Below are positions 1-8,553 of a stretch of DNA of 64,000 bases, piece by piece. The notes beneath the pieces are model-generated. The model worked only from the letters and a program-made list of their open reading frames with translations. It searched no databases and was not told the DNA's origin. The DNA comes from CALMEC01 sp963777565 (lineage in GTDB: Bacteria; Actinomycetota; Thermoleophilia; Miltoncostaeales; Miltoncostaeaceae). The stretch spans positions 434,001 to 498,000 of the forward strand of contig CAVZQZ010000009.1 in NCBI GenBank assembly GCA_963777565.1, written 5' to 3'. The position numbers and the translations under genes were made by a program. Positions within the stretch are counted from its first letter, which is position 1; every line of letters starts with the position of its first letter.

Positions 1-379
1 GGAGTTGGTGGTGGTCGGTGTACTCGTTAACCGACGGGTCGTAGAGGCTCACGGCCACGATCTTGTCGTCGATGCCCTTGTCGTCGCGCATCCGCATGAC
101 TCCCACGGCCCGTGCCTGCACGATGCTGAGCGGCACCACCGGTTCCTGGCCGAGCACGAGCACGTCGAGCGGGTCGCCGTCGTCGCAGAAGGTTCGCGGG
201 ATGAACCCGTAGTTCGCCGGGTAATGCACCGCGCTGTAGAGCACGCGGTCGAGACGGATGAGTCCCGTCTCCTTGTCCAGCTCGTACTTGTTCTTGCTGC
301 CCTGCGGGACCTCGATGACGACCGGAAAGCCGGCGTCCAGGTGTTCGTCGTCCACGTAGATGTCGTGCCATGGGTGCAT
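1..379 (-). CDS. ppa: Inorganic pyrophosphatase, 3' end beyond window
   Basis: Soluble family I inorganic pyrophosphatase, hydrolysing pyrophosphate to phosphate in the cytoplasm and so driving biosynthetic reactions. Translating the minus strand from the ATG at 379 gives MHPWHDIYVDDEHLDAGFPV followed by an NKYELDKE substrate-site segment and the Mg2+-binding DGDPLDVLVL signature; about 126 codons are visible of a usual ~165-180. The frame is open to the window edge, so the C-terminus is missing here. The ATG is the natural start because the family begins just before the first conserved strand. The neighbouring tRNA-Pro is on the same strand, about 90 bp upstream of the gene. Confidence 0.93.
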   Translation of the reverse strand, partial: MHPWHDIYVDDEHLDAGFPVVIEVPQGSKNKYELDKETGLIRLDRVLYSAVHYPANYGFIPRTFCDDGDPLDVLVLGQEPVVPLSIVQARAVGVMRMRDDKGIDDKIVAVSLYDPSVNEYTDHHQL

Positions 380-470
380 GGCGGGATCGTACGCGTTTGC
401 GCGGGCGGCGCCCGAGACGCTCGGCAGAGTGTGAACACTCGGCCCTCGTCGCCGGACACCCGTGGACAAG

Positions 471-544
471 TCGGGACGGCCAGATTCGAACTGGCGACCC
501 CTCGCTCCCAAAGCGAGTGCGCTACCAAGCTGCGCCACGTCCCG
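471..544 (-). tRNA. tRNA-Pro(TGG)
   Basis: On the minus strand the sequence folds as a full cloverleaf: acceptor CGGGACG pairs with CGTCCCG, the anticodon stem CTCGC/GCGAG carries loop TTTGGGA (anticodon TGG), and the T arm contains GTTCGAATC. The discriminator base is A. A 3' CCA is not encoded, as the bases that follow on the minus strand are CTT. It reads proline CCA (and by wobble other CCN) codons. Confidence 0.95.
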
Positions 545-676
545 AGTCGCCGACGAGTGTAACAGCGGTTCGTCGGACTTCCGCGGTGTGCCGAAGGCAC
601 GATCGGGGCGGGGCGCAGATCGTCGTCGCACCCCGCGTCACGTCAGGTGCCTGACACGATCCTTAGGCTTGCGTTC

Positions 677-1621
677 GTGGCACTCCCCCTCTCCCCGCCG
701 CTGGCCCCTCAGCTCGCCCGCTCGGCGGCCCAGATCCCAACCGGAGCCGCGTGGGCCTTCGAGCCGAAGCTCGACGGGTTCCGCGCGATCGTGTTCGTCG
801 ACGGCGATGCGGTCACGATGCAGTCGCGTGGCGGAAAGCCCCTTGGCCGGTACTTCCCTGAGCTCCGGTTCCCGCCTGGGCGCTACGTGCTCGACGGCGA
901 GATCGTCATCGAACGGCCCGACGGGCGCGAGGACTTCGAGGCGCTCCAGAGCCGCATCCACCCTGCCGCATCACGCGTGACGCTGCTCGCCCAGGAGATC
1001 CCCGCCACGTTCTGCGCCTTCGACCTGCTCGTCGACGACGGCGAGTCACTCCTCGACCTCCCGTTCGCCGAGCGTCGGAACCGGCTCGAGGTGGTCGTCG
1101 CGCCCCCCGTCCGCCTGACGCCGCTGGTCACCGACCACACGGCGGCCGAGCGCTGGCTTCATGAGACCGAGGGGGTCATCGCGAAGGAGCGCGACGCCCC
1201 GTACCGGCCGGGCGAGCGGAAGGGCATGGTCAAGATCAAGCGCATCCGGACGGTCGACTGCGTCGTCGTCGGATGGCGGCCGGGCAAGACGGACGGGACG
1301 GTCGGGTCGCTCATCCTCGGCCTGTACGAGCCGGATGGGCAGCTTCGGGTCGTCGGGCACAGCGCGGGATTCAGCGCGAAGCAGAAGCGGGAGCTCGTGG
1401 CGTTGCTGGCCCCCTTCGAGTCGGGCGAGCGCGGCTCGGCGGATCCGAGCCGCTGGAGTTCCGACCGGGAGCTCGAGTGGGTCGCGATGCGACCGGAGCT
1501 GGTGGTGGAGGTCACCTTCGACCACGTGAGCGGGGGCCGCATCCGCCACGGCGCCAAGACCATCCGCTTCCGCGACGACAAAGCGCCCGCGGCCTGCACA
1601 GTCGACCAGCTGGAGGCGTGA
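677..1621 (+). CDS. ATP-dependent DNA ligase (LigC/LigD-ligase type)
   Basis: ATP-dependent DNA ligase that seals nicks through an enzyme-AMP intermediate. The adenylation motif EPKLDGFRA places the AMPylated lysine at about residue 31; the expected DGEIV motif follows, then the VKIKR motif and an OB-fold C-terminal half. At about 314 aa it matches stand-alone LigC or the ligase module of LigD rather than a replicative ligase. An upstream ATG at 647 is in frame, but the GTG at 677 (MALPLSPPLAPQLARSA) is the family-like start and is preferred. The gene overlaps or abuts the methyltransferase that follows and faces a LigD-type polymerase gene, suggesting an end-joining repair locus. No Ku gene is visible in this window. 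Confidence 0.88.
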   Translation: MALPLSPPLAPQLARSAAQIPTGAAWAFEPKLDGFRAIVFVDGDAVTMQSRGGKPLGRYFPELRFPPGRYVLDGEIVIERPDGREDFEALQSRIHPAASRVTLLAQEIPATFCAFDLLVDDGESLLDLPFAERRNRLEVVVAPPVRLTPLVTDHTAAERWLHETEGVIAKERDAPYRPGERKGMVKIKRIRTVDCVVVGWRPGKTDGTVGSLILGLYEPDGQLRVVGHSAGFSAKQKRELVALLAPFESGERGSADPSRWSSDRELEWVAMRPELVVEVTFDHVSGGRIRHGAKTIRFRDDKAPAACTVDQLEA

Positions 1622-1623
1622 CG

Positions 1624-2421
1624 ATGGATCCGCACGCGGCCGCAAACCGCGCCTGGTGGGACGAGCGCGCACCGCTTCACGTCTCAGGAGACTTCTACGA
1701 CGTCGCAGCGTTTCGGGAGGGCAGGCTGACGCTGCGCCCCTTTGAGCAGGCCGAGCTCGGCGATGTGCGCGGGAAGCACTTGGCCCACCTGCAATGCCAC
1801 CTTGGCATGGACTCGATGAGCTGGGCGAGGCTCGGCGCCCACGTCACGGGCCTCGACTTCTCCGCGCCCGCCGTGGTCGCCGCGAACACGCTCGCCGAGG
1901 AGCTTGGCATCGACGCCACCTTCGTGGAGGCGGACGTCTACGACGCACCGCGCGCCCTCGGCCGCCCGTTCGACATCGTCTACACCGGCATCGGCGCGCT
2001 CTGCTGGCTGCCCGACATCCCGCGCTGGGCCGGCGTGGTGCGTGACCTGCTCGCTCCGGGCGGGGTGCTGTACCTGGTCGAGACGCATCCGCTGAGCGAC
2101 ATGCTCGGCGACGACGACCTGACCGCGACCTACCCGTACTTCATGACCGAGCCGATCCGCGAGGACGCCCCGGGCTCATACGCCGTCCCGGACGCCGCGA
2201 CGACCGCCAACGAGTCGTTCTCCTGGGTGCACCCGCTCAGCCGCGTGATGGGCGCCCTCCTGGACGCCGGCTTCACGATCGAACGGTTCTCGGAGTTCGA
2301 CTACACCGTGTTCCAGCGCTGGCCGTTCCTGGAGGTCGACGCCGACGGCCGGCACCGGATGCCGGCCGGGCTGCCCTCCCTGCCGCTCCTCTATTCCCTG
2401 CTCGCCCGCCGCGGAAGCTGA
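1624..2421 (+). CDS. Class I SAM-dependent methyltransferase
   Basis: Predicted cytoplasmic SAM-dependent methyltransferase of 265 aa. The segment HLQCHLGMDSMSWARLGAHV is the glycine-motif I region of a Rossmann fold, followed by the acidic end of strand beta-2 (VTGLDFSAPAV) and a motif-IV-like DIVYTGIGALCWLPD. The start ATG sits two bases after the ligase stop codon, so the two are probably translationally coupled. The substrate cannot be read from sequence. An upstream open frame exists inside the ligase gene, but it is only a shadow and the ATG at 1624 begins the conserved part (MDPHAAANRAWWDERAP). Confidence 0.85.
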   Translation: MDPHAAANRAWWDERAPLHVSGDFYDVAAFREGRLTLRPFEQAELGDVRGKHLAHLQCHLGMDSMSWARLGAHVTGLDFSAPAVVAANTLAEELGIDATFVEADVYDAPRALGRPFDIVYTGIGALCWLPDIPRWAGVVRDLLAPGGVLYLVETHPLSDMLGDDDLTATYPYFMTEPIREDAPGSYAVPDAATTANESFSWVHPLSRVMGALLDAGFTIERFSEFDYTVFQRWPFLEVDADGRHRMPAGLPSLPLLYSLLARRGS

Positions 2422-2473
2422 CCGGCCCGAATCAGCCCCAGGGCGCGACTCCACCCCACTTACTCCGAACGGT

Positions 2474-3484
2474 TCAGGCGTCGTCCTTGCGGGCCCGGCT
2501 CGGCTGCACGCGCTTCGGCTCGCCGGGCTGCTTGCGGAAGTGCATCGGCCAGGGGGCATCCCCGAGCCCCTCCACCTCGTCCCGGGCGGCCAGCGCCAGG
2601 AGCGCGTCGAGGCTGCCGGCGTGGGCGTCGATGTCGGCCGACGGGTCCCCCACCGCAGCGAGCCGGGCGGGCACCGTGTCGATCCGCAGGTCGTCGGGCT
2701 CGACGTCCGGCACCTCGTCCCACGCGAGCGGGCAGGAGACCCGGGCGTTCGGGACCGGGCGGACGGAGTACGCCGACGCCACCGTGCGGTCACGGGCGTT
2801 CTGGTTGTAGTCGACGAACACCCCGTGCCGCTCCTCCTTCCACCACTTGCTGGTGGCGAGCTCCGGGACCCGCCGCTCGACCTCGCGCGCCAGGGCAAGG
2901 GCGGCCCGACGCACCTCGGTGAACCCGTGCTCGGGCGGGATGCGGGCGTTGATGTGGATGCCTCGCGACCCGGACGTCTTCGGAAAGCCCACGAGATCGT
3001 GCTCGCGGAGTACGTCGCCGGCGACGAGCGCGACCCGACGGACGTGGTCCCACGGCACATCCGGCATGGGGTCGAGATCGACGCGCAGCTCGTCGGGCCG
3101 GTCGAGGTCGGCGCGGCGGACGGGCCACGGGTTGAAGTCGATCACGCCCAGGTTGACCGCCCACACGAGGTGCGCGGCGTCGTTCGGCACGAGCTCGGTC
3201 GCCGTCCGGCCGCTTGGGAAGCTCACCGTGGCCGTTTGCAGCCACTCCGGTGCCCCTTTCGGCACCCGCTTCTGGAAGAACGGCTCGGCCGCCGCGCCGT
3301 CGACGTAGCGCTTCATCACCGTCGGCCGCTCCCGCAGGTGCACGAGGGCCGCATCGGCCACCGCGATGTAGTACTCGGCGAGCTGGAGCTTGGTGACGCC
3401 GATCTCGGGGAAGAACACCTTGTCGGGATTCGAGAGACGGACCTCCCGCCCGGCCACCTCGAGGATGAGGTGCGGATCGGCCAT
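2474..3484 (-). CDS. LigD-type polymerase (archaeo-eukaryotic primase fold)
   Basis: Stand-alone polymerase module of LigD, which adds nucleotides at DNA ends in bacterial non-homologous end joining. The protein starts MADPHLILEVAGREVRLSNP, the typical N-terminus of this domain, and is 336 aa. The metal-binding DxD is at about residues 136-138 (RVDLDP), followed by KTSGSRGIHI, the conserved SG-RG-H nucleotide-binding segment, and a later acidic strand. The ATG at 3484 is chosen because an in-frame extension upstream runs through the gltX gene. It converges on the ligase/methyltransferase pair, so ligase and polymerase functions fused in LigD elsewhere are encoded as separate neighbours here. 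Confidence 0.88.
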   Translation of the reverse strand: MADPHLILEVAGREVRLSNPDKVFFPEIGVTKLQLAEYYIAVADAALVHLRERPTVMKRYVDGAAAEPFFQKRVPKGAPEWLQTATVSFPSGRTATELVPNDAAHLVWAVNLGVIDFNPWPVRRADLDRPDELRVDLDPMPDVPWDHVRRVALVAGDVLREHDLVGFPKTSGSRGIHINARIPPEHGFTEVRRAALALAREVERRVPELATSKWWKEERHGVFVDYNQNARDRTVASAYSVRPVPNARVSCPLAWDEVPDVEPDDLRIDTVPARLAAVGDPSADIDAHAGSLDALLALAARDEVEGLGDAPWPMHFRKQPGEPKRVQPSRARKDDA

Positions 3485-3494
3485 CAGGCGGGCG

Positions 3495-4976
3495 CTACGC
3501 GACCCACAGCTCTGCGAGCCGCCCGAGCGTGTGGCGGTAGCGCGCGACGGCCTCGTCGCGGCCGAGGAGGTGCGAGGCTCTCGTAGATCCCGGTGGAGAC
3601 CGTGCGCCCGGTGACCGCGATGCGCTGCGGCTCGAGGAAGTCGCGCGCGTTCTCGCCCATGATGTGGAGCTGGTCCTGAAGGGCGTCCTTGATCGTCGGT
3701 GAGCTCCCAGCCCGGCAGGCCCTCGAGGCGGCCGAGGCCGCCGCCGATCACCTGGATGGAGTGCTTCACGTCGGCGACGATCCGCTCCCAGGCCCCCGGC
3801 TCGAACTCGAGCGGGCCGAACAGCCAGCCGGCGAGCGTCGCGTACTCGCCGAGCGTGGTGAGCTTGCGCTTCACGGCGTCGCGCTGGCGCGCACGAGTTC
3901 CTCCGCGCCCGGCCCGTGCGCGGCGATGAAGCCGGTGTTGGCGAGGTAGTCGACCAGGGCGTCCTCGAACTCCTGCGGCTCGCATCAGGCGCAGGTGGCG
4001 GCCGTTGCATCACCTCGAGCTTTCGCAGGTCGAACACGGCCCGCGCTCTTCGAGATGCGGCCCACCGAGAACGCCTGCACGAGCTCGTCGAGCGTGAAGC
4101 GCTCCGTCTTGTCGTCGAAGCTCCATCCGAGCAGCGCGAGGGCGTTGATCAGTGGCTCGCGCGAGGAACCCGTCGGCCTCGAGGTCCTCCACCGACGCCG
4201 CCCCGTGGCGCTTGCGACAGCCGCTTCTTGTCGGGCCCGAGGATCAGCGGGATGTGGGCGTACATCGGGGGCGTCCGCCGCCGAGCGCCCGCATGACCAT
4301 CATCTGCTTGGGCGTGTTGGAGATGTGGTCCTCGCCGCGGATGACGTGGGTGATGCCCATCTCGACGTCGTCGACGGCGGCGGCGAGGTTGTAGGTGGGC
4401 GTGCCGTCCGAGCGGGCGACGACGAAGTCCTCGATCGTCGCCGTGGTCGAAGGTGACGGTGCCGCGGACGTAGTCCTCGATGACCGTCTCGCCCGGCACC
4501 GTCGACCGCGAAGCGCCAGACCGGGCGCACGCCCCTCCGCCTCGAGCGCGGCGATCTCGTCGGGGGTGCGGTCGCGCTGGCCGCGCACGACGGGCGCGCG
4601 CTTGTCGGCGCGGGCGGCGGCGCGCTGTGCCTCGAGCTCCTCGTCGGTCTCGTAGGCGGGGTAGACGGCGCCCGCCGCCTTGAGCCGATCGATCGCGTCG
4701 CGCGTACACGTCGCCGCGCTCGCTCTGGCGGTAGGGGCCCTCGTCCCAGTCGAGGCCGAGCCACCGCAGCACCCGCAGGATCTCCGCCTCGCTCTCCGGC
4801 GTCGAGCGCTCGCGGTCGGTGTCCTCCATGCGCAGCACGAACGTGCCGCCGGTCTGGCGGGCGATCAGCCAGTTGAAGAGCGCGGTGCGCGCGCCGCCCA
4901 CATGCAGGCTGCCGGTCGGGCTCGGGGCGAAGCGCACGCGCGCCGGGCCGGTGATCTCGGGTCTGTTCCTCGCCAC
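3495..4976 (-). pseudogene. gltX: Glutamyl-tRNA synthetase, interrupted by many frameshifts
   Basis: Class I glutamyl-tRNA synthetase charging tRNA-Glu. The N-terminus from the GTG at 4976 reads VARNRPEITGPARVRFAPS and the HIGH-equivalent region (PTGSLHVGGARTALFNW); then the frame is lost near the GDVY region. Conserved pieces continue in other frames: TPDEIAALEAEGR, DGTPTYNLAAAVDDVEMGI, GEDHISNTPKQMMVMRAL, PPMYAHIPLILGPDKKRLS, and VEDLEADGFLA. At the KLSKR site an extra C between TCG and AAGCGCCAC breaks the frame. The whole span, about 1,480 bp, is the normal length, and the C-terminus ends LGRLAELWVA. Full length with scattered single-base shifts in an essential gene suggests sequence errors rather than true decay, though a second functional gltX elsewhere cannot be excluded. 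Confidence 0.85.
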
Positions 4977-4995
4977 CGCGCCGTAGGATACCGAC

Positions 4996-5916
4996 GTGCG
5001 GTTCGGCGCCCACGTCTCCTCATCGGGTGGCATCAGCAACGCGATCGGCCGCGGGCGCGCGACCTCGGCTGCGAGAGCCTCCAGGTCTTCACGCACAACC
5101 CGCGCACCTGGCGGCCGATCAACCACAAGCCGACGAGGAGATCGCGGCGCTTCCGCGCGCGGCGCAGGCGGCGGGGATGGGCCCGCTCGTGAGCCACGGG
5201 CTCTACCTGATCAACCTGGGCGCGCCCGACCGCGACGCAGCCCACCGGACCGCCCGGCAAGCCGGCGACGACGATGCGCAACATCTACCGCTCGTCGCGT
5301 GGAGAGCCTGGTGCCAGCACCTCGCGATCGGCGAGGCCCTCGGCCTGGCGGGGGTGGTGCTCCACGTCGGGATCGTCCAAGGGCTCGACACGCTGGGCGG
5401 CGCCGTCGCACGCATCGGCGCAGGCGATCGCGGAGGCGTTCGACGACGTCCCGGGCGACTGCTGCGTCTTCCTTGAGAACACCGCCGGCGCGGGCGACAC
5501 CATCGGGCGCACGTTCGCGCAGCTCCGGGCCGTGTTCGACGCCGTCGGCCACCCGACGCGCCTGGGGTTCTGCCTCGACACCCAGCACCTGTACGCGTCC
5601 GGCTACCCGGTGCACGAGGAGGGCGGCATCGACCGGGTCCTCGACGAGTTCGACTCCGTCGTCGGCATCGAGCCGCTGCGGTGCCTGCACCTCAACGACT
5701 CGAAGATCGACTTCGGCTCGAACCGCGACCGCCACGAGAACATCGGCGACGGCGAGATCGGCGAGGACGGCTTCCGGCGCATCCTCGGCCATCCCGCCCT
5801 GCAGGGCGCTCCCGGGCATCCTCGAGGTGCCCGGCATCGAGGGCACCGGCCCCGACCTGGAGAACATGGACCGCATCCGGCGCCTCCATCGGGAGGGCCT
5901 GGAGCTGCGCGGCTGA
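4996..5916 (+). pseudogene. nfo: Endonuclease IV, interrupted by frameshifts
   Basis: Apurinic/apyrimidinic endonuclease IV (AP endonuclease 2 family TIM barrel with three zinc ions), acting in base-excision repair. The GTG at 4996 opens VRFGAHVSSSGGISNAIGRG; the next piece, LGCESLQVFTHNPRTWRP, is in another frame, then AAGMGPLVSHGLYLINLG in a third. VFLENTAGAGDTIGRTF, LGFCLDTQHLYASGY and LHLNDSKIDFGSNRDRHENI share one frame, and the end, LEVPGIEGTGPDLENMDRI, returns to the first frame. Metal ligands (H, E, D, H, D) are all recognisable. Length (921 bp) is normal. It diverges from gltX with only 19 bp between starts, and both genes are damaged in the same way, which argues for local indel errors. 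Confidence 0.85.
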
Positions 5917-5923
5917 CGCGCAG

Positions 5924-6532
5924 CTAGGACGTCGGGAAGCCCTGTTCCGAAAACGGCGGGTACCGATCCGTGAGGAACGCCAGGTAGCCGTAGGTGCGGG
6001 CGTTGAACCCGATCGCGAACGTCAGGATGTTCCGCATGCCCTCGTGCATCCGCCCCGTCACGAGGATGTAGAACCAGGCGATGATCCCGATGATCTCGAT
6101 GAGATACCGCAATACGCTCGCGACGATGAGCATGGGGATCACGAGGATCGGGCGGAACAGCGTGATGACGCGTCGCTGCTGGGCGGGCGGGTCGATCTCC
6201 AGATCCACCGGGTAGCCGGGTTCGCCCATGAAGCCCGGGAACGGGTCGGCGGCGAGGAACATGTACGAGCTCACGTGCACCGTGTACCTGGACAGCGCGG
6301 CGAAGAAGTTGTGCGCCCAGTCCGGCGACCGACCTTCGACGAGCGTCCAGATCCAGTCGATGAGCCAGACGACGACGCCGGCGACGGTCCAGAGGCTCAG
6401 CCAGACGAGGTGCGGGATCGCGAGGATGAGCCGAAAGAACACCGTGAGCCGGTTGCGGGCCAGGTCGTCGGTCACGATCTGGCGGATCGGGTATACGCCG
6501 GGAGGGGTCACCGGCGCTTCCTGGGTACTCAT
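5924..6532 (-). CDS. DUF4389-type membrane protein
   Basis: Integral membrane protein of 202 aa resembling the DUF4389 family, of unknown function. It begins MSTQEAPVTPPGVYPIRQIV and contains hydrophobic segments around FFRLILAIPHLVWLSLW, the following VAGVVVWLIDWIW, and a second pair near FRPILVIPMLIVASVLRYL and IIGIIAWFYILVTGR, with a conserved short loop carrying PPFSEQG near the end. The duplicated FRxILxIPH-like motif is typical of the family. The ATG at 6532 precedes this conserved start; the in-frame extension upstream lies antisense to the next gene. It converges on nfo with eight bases between the stops. Confidence 0.8.
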   Translation of the reverse strand: MSTQEAPVTPPGVYPIRQIVTDDLARNRLTVFFRLILAIPHLVWLSLWTVAGVVVWLIDWIWTLVEGRSPDWAHNFFAALSRYTVHVSSYMFLAADPFPGFMGEPGYPVDLEIDPPAQQRRVITLFRPILVIPMLIVASVLRYLIEIIGIIAWFYILVTGRMHEGMRNILTFAIGFNARTYGYLAFLTDRYPPFSEQGFPTS

Positions 6533-6619
6533 GCAGGTTCCTCTCGGTTCGCGGAGGCGGACGACGGCTCGTTCGGCGGGCTCCGGCGGGACATCTGCCG
6601 GGATCGTTAGCGTACAATC

Positions 6620-7345
6620 GTGTCGTTCTACGGTGAGGACCTCGCGTATGTCCATGACGCGGGGTTCACGTCGCTGGCCGCGCAGGCCGCCGACCGGTTG
6701 ATCGAAGAGCTCCACCGGCTTTCGAAGGGTGGGCTCGTCGTGGAACTGGGCTCGGGCAGCGGGGTCGCCGCAGCGCGCCTCAGCGCCGCCGGCTTCGACG
6801 TGCTCGGCATCGAGGCGTCCGCGGCGATGATCGAGCTCGCGCGGGAGAACGCTCCTCGCGCAACCTTCGTGGAGGAGTCGTTCGTCACCGCCGAGGTGCC
6901 GCCGTGCGATGCGGTCCTGGCGGTCGGCGAGGTGTTCAACTCCCTCGACGACAAGGCCAATACGGTGAAGGCGCGGGACCGGGTCTTCGCCCGGGTGTTC
7001 AAGGCGCTGTGGCCGGGAGGGGTGTTCCTGTTCGACGTCGCCGGCCCCGGCCGGGTCGCGGGCCGGGGACCGGTCACCACGTCGTGGGTCGGCGAGGACT
7101 GCGCGCTGGTGTCGACAGCGGTGGAGCAGACCAAGCGCGGAACCCTGACACGGTCCGTCACGACGCTGCGAAAGGTCGGCGGCAAGATCCGGACAAGCGA
7201 GGAGACCCACGAGCAGCGCCTCATCCCCGCGGCCCGCATCCTCGATCAGCTCCGCAAGGCCGGGTTCAAGGCCAGGACGTTGCAGGGCTACGACGGCGAG
7301 CGGTTCGCCCCGGGCCACAGCGTCTTCCTCGCGCGCCGCCCGTAG
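6620..7345 (+). CDS. Class I SAM-dependent methyltransferase
   Basis: A 241-aa soluble methyltransferase. The SAM-binding motif I is VVELGSGSGVAAARL (about residues 41-55), followed by the strand-2 acid in VLGIEASAAMIELAREN and a motif-IV-like PCDAVLAVGEVFNSL; the C-terminal half carries the usual beta-hairpin with FKARTLQGYDGERF. The start is a GTG at 6620, divergent from the DUF4389 gene. It ends about 40 bp before tRNA-Gly, so it is the last gene on the core side of the integration hotspot. The substrate is unknown. Confidence 0.85.
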   Translation: MSFYGEDLAYVHDAGFTSLAAQAADRLIEELHRLSKGGLVVELGSGSGVAAARLSAAGFDVLGIEASAAMIELARENAPRATFVEESFVTAEVPPCDAVLAVGEVFNSLDDKANTVKARDRVFARVFKALWPGGVFLFDVAGPGRVAGRGPVTTSWVGEDCALVSTAVEQTKRGTLTRSVTTLRKVGGKIRTSEETHEQRLIPAARILDQLRKAGFKARTLQGYDGERFAPGHSVFLARRP

Positions 7346-7385
7346 CCGGCCGACCCTCCCGGCCGCTGGTACACTCGCCGACGAC

Positions 7386-7459
7386 GCGGGAGTAGCTCAG
7401 TTGGCTAGAGCGTCAGCCTTCCAAGCTGAGGGTCGCGGGTTCGAGTCCCGTCTCCCGCT
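7386..7459 (+). tRNA. tRNA-Gly(TCC)
   Basis: Complete cloverleaf: acceptor GCGGGAG pairs with CTCCCGC, D arm AGCTCAGTTGGCTAGAGC, anticodon arm with loop CTTCCAA (anticodon TCC), T arm GCGGGTTCGAGTCCCGT, discriminator T. CCA is not encoded. Its 3' portion is repeated downstream at 11332-11373 and 12714-12761 and in decayed form at 22494-22524, which marks it as an integration target for tyrosine-recombinase elements. Confidence 0.96.
7412..7459 (+). repeat. att-like repeat, copy 1 (inside tRNA-Gly)
   Basis: The 3' 48 bases of the intact tRNA gene, from the anticodon stem to the discriminator. It is the reference copy for the two downstream repeats: bases 7418-7459 match 11332-11373 exactly and 7412-7459 match 12714-12761 at 46 of 48 positions. 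Confidence 0.85.
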
Positions 7460-7483
7460 TCTCGTGGAATCCCTGCGTTCACG

Positions 7484-7644
7484 CTACATCCCGGCTCTGA
7501 CCTTGGCCCGGCGGAAGACGATGTCGGCACGACGGCGCCAGTCGGGAAACGGTCTCACGTCAACGCGGAAACGCAACCCCGCTTCGGTGGAGCTGCGACC
7601 GTAGGGCGATCACAGCCCGTGTTGTGTCGCCTCTGACGCTGCAT
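7484..7644 (-). pseudogene. Vsr-type endonuclease, N-terminal remnant
   Basis: Too short and too broken for a simple open frame, but the minus strand from the ATG at 7644 reads MQRQRRH, then in a second frame TTRAVIALRSQLHRSG, then after a GGGG run in a third frame LRFRVDVRPFPDWRRRADIV and FRRAKVRAGM before a TAG at 7484. This matches the N-terminal part of actinobacterial Vsr (very short patch repair) endonucleases: an RD-T..E.ALR..LH.RG start, the GLR-RVDV-P strand and the catalytic-region RRADIVFRRAKV. The following FVDGCFWHGC segment is absent, cut off 25 bp from the tRNA-Gly end. I infer truncation by integration or recombination at the att-like site. Confidence 0.6.
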
Positions 7645-7805
7645 CCGATCCCGCACGGCGGATGATGCCGGCGGGGGGTCGGGTAGCGGTGGGCGCGGTA
7701 GGTCCTCCACGTCAGATCAGGCCGAATCGTACCGTCGTTGCCGATCGGGCGTGGCCCCGGTTGCGCCGCGAGCCCCGCCGCGTCCCAAGAGCCTCTGAAC
7801 AACAC

Positions 7806-8366
7806 CGCTGCGGAGCATCCTGCTCGGGGGGTGTGGTGGGACCCTGTTGCCACGCGGAGGGAGCGCCCAATTATCTTCTTCACGGATCGCTCGAGCAGCG
7901 CCCCGCTCATGTAGGCGTCGGCCTCGCCCCAGAGGATGGTGGTGGACACCCGTACAGGGGGCAGGTCGGGCGGCGGCTTGAGCCATGTCTCCGGCGGGAT
8001 GTTCGCCCGGTAGTAGTCGAGGGCCGCGGTGAGCCGCCCCTCGCGCGCGAGCGCCGCGCAGAACACCTGGCGGTCATCGGGCGGAAACGTACCCGGCGCA
8101 GCGGTTTCGAACACGAAGCTGCGCAGGTTCGCGAAGTCGTCCTTGGCCAGCCACTCCTCCGCGACACCCGCGAACTGGAAGAGCAGCATGTACCAGGCCT
8201 TCTGCTGCTGCTCGGGGATCTGCCGCGCCTCGGCCGATGCGATCGGGTGGGGGCTGTTGAGGATGGTCAGGCTGCGAACGAGCTCCGGCATCCTCGACGC
8301 CATGACCCAGGCGATGCTCCCGCCCCAGTCGTGGCCGACGATGTGGGCCCGCTCCGGGCTGACCCC
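7806..8366 (-). pseudogene. Alpha/beta hydrolase (epoxide hydrolase/dehalogenase-like) fragment
   Basis: Minus-strand frame containing AHIVGHDWGGSIAWVMASRM, the nucleophile elbow of epoxide-hydrolase and haloalkane-dehalogenase type alpha/beta hydrolases (nucleophile Asp), followed by cap-domain helices and VRVSTTILWGEADAYMSG, which carries the late-strand acid region. The N-terminal HGxP strand that should precede it is missing: upstream of about 8366 the frame turns into low-similarity arginine-rich residues. The C-terminus reaches a GSH segment matching the catalytic-His region and then runs into unrelated sequence. The open frame extends from 8438 to 7560, but only the quoted part looks like protein. 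I read it as a doubly truncated remnant in the island. Confidence 0.7.
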
Positions 8367-8553
8367 GGGACCTCCTCGACGCGCGCACGACCGATCCGCG
8401 CTGCGCAGTGTGGCTCGGCGATCCGATCTCCTTGGCAAGTTGTCTCCGACCCGGCTAGGCTTGCCGGCCCGCCGCTTGCCGCTTGTAGGACGGGTGCTGT
8501 CAGAAGCGCCCGTCGGGTCCCGGAACGAGCTGCCAATTCAGAAGGAGCCGAGA

